A stretch of DNA of 64,000 nucleotides from Cladobotryum mycophilum (Eukaryota; Ascomycota; Sordariomycetes; Hypocreales; Hypocreaceae): NCBI GenBank assembly GCA_036429605.1, contig JAVFKD010000013.1, positions 1 to 64,000 on the forward strand, given 5' to 3'. Under the pieces are notes generated by a model. That model saw only the letters and a list, made by a program, of their open reading frames with translations. It searched no databases and had not been told where the DNA came from. A program made the translations under genes and the position numbers. Below, piece after piece: positions 58,977 to 64,000 of this stretch (position 1 is the first letter of the stretch; every line of letters begins with the position of its first letter).

Positions 58977-61900
58977 CTATTTACAGTTCAAACGCTCAAT
59001 CATCTCGCGTTTAATATACTCTCCTAGGGCCATTAGTGAAGCGCCTTGGACAATGGTCATGGTGCTCGCCTCTACGCTAAACGTATGGTGGATCCAGTTG
59101 CGAAGCTCCATTGCAACCAGAGAGTCGATGCCAATCTCTGTAGGCGAATACTCAATGTTAATACTACTTTCTTCCTTAATCAACAAGCTGGCTAGGGTAT
59201 AGGCAACTGCCCTGGCAATAATTGTCGTAGCATTTTCCTGTTCCAAGATTGCCGGATTTGCTGCCGCTGACGCCACGAAGTGGGTGATGCTGTCTTGGAT
59301 TGACGTCGTTTTGCAGGCTGTGTTTGCGAATTCTTCGTAGAGGTTGTTTGTGTTGTGATAAATGCTCATACGAACGTCGCGCTTCCAAGCTAGCCGATTA
59401 CTACAAGAGGCAATCGGCGCCGTCGTAAGAAGTCCTAGAAGTATTTGGCTATGGTTACCATATGCTCCGTTAGGAGCTTGTGCTTCCCCTGGCTTCGATC
59501 TCTGCATAGCCAGGTTCACAGAGTTGAGAAAATCCCTCTCCTTGAGAATATACAAATCAGACCTTTGTAACCGGTTAAGGGCATCTGTGTTCTTCCAGAC
59601 AAACCCAATTTCACCCATAATACCAATATCAATGACTGATGCAGCCAGACCATTGTAGTGTCGGTACTGTACAAAGGCATCGAGGAATGTGTTTGCCGCT
59701 GCATAGTTAGCCTGGCCGTGTTGTCCGATGATACCACTGTAAGAGGCACATAGAATAAAAAAGTCCAACTCAGACGAGATTGCGTTGTGTAGATTCCATG
59801 TGCCCTCAACCTTTGGCGCCGTAACATCTGTCCAGTCATCAAAGCTCATGTCGCTGAGAGACACATCCTGTAATGGTTGAAATTAGTCTACAGAACATAA
59901 TAAAGATGCTTTAAGGGAGCGGCTACCTTCAAAACCATGGAGAAGTTTATGACGCCAGCAATTGGCTTGGGGGCATTCAGGACAGCGACCTTAACATCGG
60001 ACACACTGCTGACACTGCCCGCTACTAACTGCACCTGACAGCCTAGCGAATTAAGCTCATCTAGATAGCCCTGAAGTTCAGGGGTCAATTTAGCAGATCG
60101 CGACAGGAAGGTAATATATCGAGCGCCTTGTTCGACCATCCAGGTACCAACAGCTCTCCCGAGGCCGCCTAAGCCACCAACTAGAAGATAGCTGCGGTCG
60201 GGGTGTATGACTGGAGCTGGTGTGATAATAGTGGATTTGAGAGTGTTGATGTCTTCCGGCATCTTGATGACAATCTTTCCGATGTGGCGGCCGGATTGCA
60301 TGAATCTAAATGCTTCCTGAATCTGACTGGCTTCCCAAATCTTAGCGATGACGGGGGGTTGATTCTACCGGCCTGAATCCACTGCAGGCACCTCTCAACG
60401 AGCCTTGGAGGCGCTCAGTTAGTAAAATTCTTTCAAGGGCTTATAGGCATATTCAAAATCAGGAAGACTTACGCAGTAACCTTCTCGGGGCGAGTTTGAA
60501 AGAGGTGCCATAGATCGAGCCCGATAAAAGTGCGATTCTGCTCAAAAGGATCCATGGATAGCTTAGCTCGTCGTTGAAAATCGCGCTTCCCAATCTCAAT
60601 CATAGCACCGAATTCGGCAACACAGCTCCACGAATCGTGTAAAAGCGGCCCACTCAAGGAGTTGAGCACCACGTCCACTCCGATGTTTTTAGTAGCACGC
60701 ATAATATCGAGGAGAAAAGACGAATCTCGAGAGTTAAAAATGTGAGATTGAGGAATATTGTGATTTTCGACCAGATAGCGTCTCTTTTCCTCGTTGCTCA
60801 CAGTGCAGTAGACCTGTTTGGTTGTCAGTCTCGCTAATATGTTCATATCTTTGTAATAGACTCACCTCAGCACCAAGCATCTGGGCAATTTGAATGGCGG
60901 CTAAGCCAACTCCACCACAAGCAGAATGTATGAGAATTGTCTAAAACCGAGCAGCAAATATTAGCAAATGTACGTCTCATACACCCTTAAGGGAACTCAC
61001 CTGTCCTGATTGCAGGTTGGCTTTATCGACCAGTGCAAGGGCTGCAGTAGCATAGACGCTAGGCATTGCAGCTAGTTGCTCAAAGGCCAAGGAGTCATCA
61101 GTCTTGATGCACGAGGCCTGAGGAAGTGTAAGATGTGTCGTGAAACAGCCACTCCACAAATAGATGACCTTATCACCAACTGAAACGTTTTGGACATCTG
61201 GGCCGACTTCAATGACTATACCACAGCCCTCAAAGCCAAGGCCTGAGGTATCACCATTGACAACACCGAGAGCTATGAGAACGTCCTGTCGCAAGCATTA
61301 GCGTCATGTCAAGTGAGACCCAAGAGAGTTACTAACTTTGAAGTTTAGACCCATAGTTTTTGTTTGGACGAGGACTTGACCTTGTCCCAAATTTCCGCGT
61401 TCACTTTCACTCCATGCCATAGTGTTTAGCAAGCCTGGGGTTCTGACGGTGATGCTCTTCACAAACGCCGTTGTGGCAGTTTTTGACTGGGCAAAGGCAT
61501 TTGGAAGCGAATTCCAATGCAGCCGAGGAATGAGAATCTTGCCATCGATAATGGCGTACTCCCAGTCTGGGTCCATTAATCGAGCATCCAGCCCTGGAGT
61601 TTGAGTCCGGAGGAGGATATTTGTCACGGCCTCAGTGGCAATTGAGACAGCGGTGCGATTATCGAGTTCGACGGTGAACAGCTGAATAGATAACTCGCTG
61701 CGCGCTGTTCTGGCGAGACCTAATATCATTGCAGCTCTTGGATCTTCGCAGGCAACCTGTGATGACCGAGTTACCCAGATTGTCGTTGCGTCAAAGGATT
61801 TCAGATGACTAAGTAAAGATCTGAACGACTCCTTCGTCAACCCATGCACGATTGGCTCCTGAAGGTCGAGCAAAGAAATGACAACCTGGCGAGGAGCGTG

Positions 61901-64000
61901 GGATTGGCCGAAAACCGAAATATCGACATCCATTCCCTCTGTCTCTAGGTTGGCCTTCATTTCTTTAACATAGGGCCCATCTGCAGCATAACAGAGTAGT
62001 GTCACCCTTGAGAGCTTAGTCGTCTGAACGTCCGCTGAAGCGATGATACATGCGCTGAGGTGATACGGGGCAGTGCTATCAAGGACAATGGCATTTGGTT
62101 CCTTGAATCCTGCACTGACTAGCTCCTTCACCCATCGTTCCGGTGAAACATAGGGCTCATTGACACGATTGTCATCGGCGCCAAGCCACCAGCCTGGAAG
62201 GAATCCCTGTTAATTCACATTGTTAGCTATAAACTCTTGTGCACAATAGAATAAATCTAGACGAATTGGGCCAATGAAAGATGAATCTATGACAATATCA
62301 AGACCTAAAGCATACCATAACATAATTGAGAAACTTATACTCTGAGGGTATAGTCAGAATGAGCGTTATCGGTCATTAGTTAGCTGGGGTTAGATCGCTA
62401 CTCACCTGAGCAGACCTCCAGTAGGAAAATGCGGCCTCCAGGGCTGAGCAAGCTGCGTAAATGACCCAGGGATTTTTGCAAGCTTGGAGTAGCATGGACA
62501 ACCTAAACCCAGTCAGCAAGGCATGAGTCAAAGGAGGGAAGATGGGGGATTTGGCCTACGTTTGATCCAATGATGAGGTCATAGTTACCCAACTGGAACC
62601 CTTGTTCAACAGGGTCTTGAGAGATGTCTAACACAGTGTATTCGATATTCTCCTCATTCAAAAAGAGGTCTTTTGCAACGACCATAAACCCGGCGGAGAT
62701 ATCGGTGTAGGTGTACGTACTATACATACGTTCACCAGAAGGTGATTTGAGTGCTCGCAAAATCTTAGTTGTCGTACCGCCGGTACCAGCACCAATCTCT
62801 AAAACCCTTAGACGAGGGTTCTCATGTGCAATAAGCTGGACTGCACCACTATAATCAAGAGAATCCACCGCGAGATACAGTTGGGTAAGTACGTTATCTT
62901 TCATAAGGACATGTAGAGGGTGAGTCTCGCCAGTGAAAATGGTATCGACCATTTGCAATAGGCCATTCATTCCCGCGGCGAATGATGCGTATTTTGACGT
63001 TGAGAGTTCAGCCATAATCGCTTCTATTCTTGCTCTCCTCTGCTCTTGACTGAGTTCCCACAACTGAAGATCCATTGGGACATATTTATTCACCCCGGAT
63101 CGATACTTCTCAACATCGTTCTGCATCCAAGCGAAGAACTTAAGAAGATGAGCTGGCGTATTTTCGCTTGGCTTAATAGTTGCCAGATGGTCCAAGCTAC
63201 AGAGGAGTGATAGCTCTTCAAGCAGCGCAAACTCTCGTGGACAGTCCTTGACAGGATGTATATAGTCTTTTAGTTGAGAAAATGCGGCATGCTGCCTCCA
63301 TTCAAACTGCGCGATAAGCGGCATATTCTCCTTGGCAGAGTCTGTGCTAGTGAGGGCAGTAGCCTTGAACCCCTTGAGAGATAGTATCATCTGGTCAACA
63401 GCTTGAGCCGTTAGATCGCCAACAAACGATTCCCCCTCCGTCGTCGTAATGTTGGCCGTTACATCTAAGTCTTGCGTGGTAGGGGAAATAATTAGCTCTT
63501 TGATAAAAGTCGGCACTATAGTGTTGCCGCAATTTCGACGAAGCCCACGGTAAGCGGATACTGTGAAAAGCTGGAAGCATTTGTCGATGACCGCAGGATG
63601 GATGGCGTACTTGGCGCTCCCGTTGGTTTGCTGCGTCTCAACGGTTGCTGAGGATTCGTTCGTGTTCGGCGCGGTAGAGATGCTCCGCAAGCCTCGGAAC
63701 ATTCCAGTATAATTGTAGCCCATCTGTTTCAAAATACCATACCACTCATTTTCGTCTACCTTGCGGGCATGAGAGCACACTTTAGGAACATCGAGAGAAG
63801 CAGACACTTCCATAGATGCCCTAGCCTCACCGACACAATGCTTGATCCACTTCGTTCCATCATATGAACTGATAGAGAAGGTATACCACGGGGACTGTTC
63901 AGATAAATCGATAGCGATTGGTGTTAATTTCGTCACAATTTCTACTGTCTTTCCATACTCGAGCACCAGCCCGGCGATGATGCTTATGTTCCTCAGAGAG
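58977..64000 (-). CDS. Highly reducing polyketide synthase, 3' part (DH-MT-ER-KR-ACP)
   Basis: Iterative type I PKS; the KS, AT and start of DH lie beyond the window. Exons inferred: >64000-62560, 62502-62406, 62341-62316 (26 bp), 62206-61337, 61285-61001, 60940-60866, 60813-60473, 60403-59927, 59867-58977. Phases agree and junction motifs are restored (EYKFLNYVMGFLPGWWLG, MGLNFKDVLIALG). Domains: the DH half with HPAVIDKCFQ near 63590, carrying the likely catalytic Asp; methyltransferase LEIGAGTGGTT near 62800; enoyl reductase with HSACGGVGLAAIQIAQ; ketoreductase LLVGGLGGLGRA with YSGIIG and GQANYAAANTF; ACP with GIDSLVA, the Ser being the phosphopantetheine site. There is no thioesterase or other release domain after ACP, so release must be in trans. 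One base is missing in G6 at 60353-60358, breaking the frame between ER and KR. All visible catalytic motifs are intact. No other cluster genes are seen on this side. Confidence 0.9.

Overview
This window is the end of a filamentous ascomycete (Pezizomycotina-type) chromosome. It opens with telomere repeats. Short 48-69 bp GT..AG introns, repeat-induced point mutation (RIP)-like AT-rich blocks, a highly reducing polyketide synthase, a DUF6594 relic and telomere-linked RecQ genes all point to this group. I cannot name the species.

Layout. 1-70 is a telomere of nine CCCTAAA units (TTTAGGG type). 71-4745 is pyrimidine-rich subtelomeric sequence holding a heavily deleted telomere-linked helicase copy (1640-2930, minus). 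4749-9502 (minus) is a second, near-complete helicase with an OrsD/DUF3505-like N-terminus and a RecQ core. 9925-11080 holds an LTR relic and a G-rich minisatellite. 11101-15475 is a REL-type LINE with two N-terminal C2H2 fingers. 15476-19493 is mostly gene-free, with microsatellites and a relic of a possible small secreted protein (17874-18304, minus). 19502-22672 is a complete hAT transposon with perfect 23-bp inverted repeats and an 8-bp target duplication.

22681-29560 and 37680-53260 are very AT-rich blocks made of RIP-mutated LTR retrotransposons. In the second block one Gypsy element (45355-52267) sits inside the 3' LTR of another copy of the same family (38473-52448). A SINE with a 12-bp target duplication, apparently free of RIP, sits in the 5' LTR of the older copy. 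Between the blocks is an isolated, intact four-exon gene (30938-37459) for a 2,118-aa P-loop NTPase with helical TPR-like repeats, resembling fungal STAND/NLR receptors.

53270-64000 returns to ordinary base composition. It holds a caspase-like pseudogene (54739-56538), a degraded DUF6594 membrane-protein gene (57341-58675), and the 3' two thirds of a highly reducing PKS (58977 to beyond 64000, minus) with DH, MT, ER, KR and ACP.

A cross-cutting observation: every reading-frame break in the second helicase, the LINE, the hAT transposase and the PKS is a missing single base in a homopolymer run. Adding one base to each run gives lengths divisible by three for the three genes whose ends are visible. 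This looks more like homopolymer under-calling in the assembly than gene decay, and it contrasts with the caspase, DUF6594 and first helicase relics, which carry real CpA-to-TpA nonsense changes or deletions.
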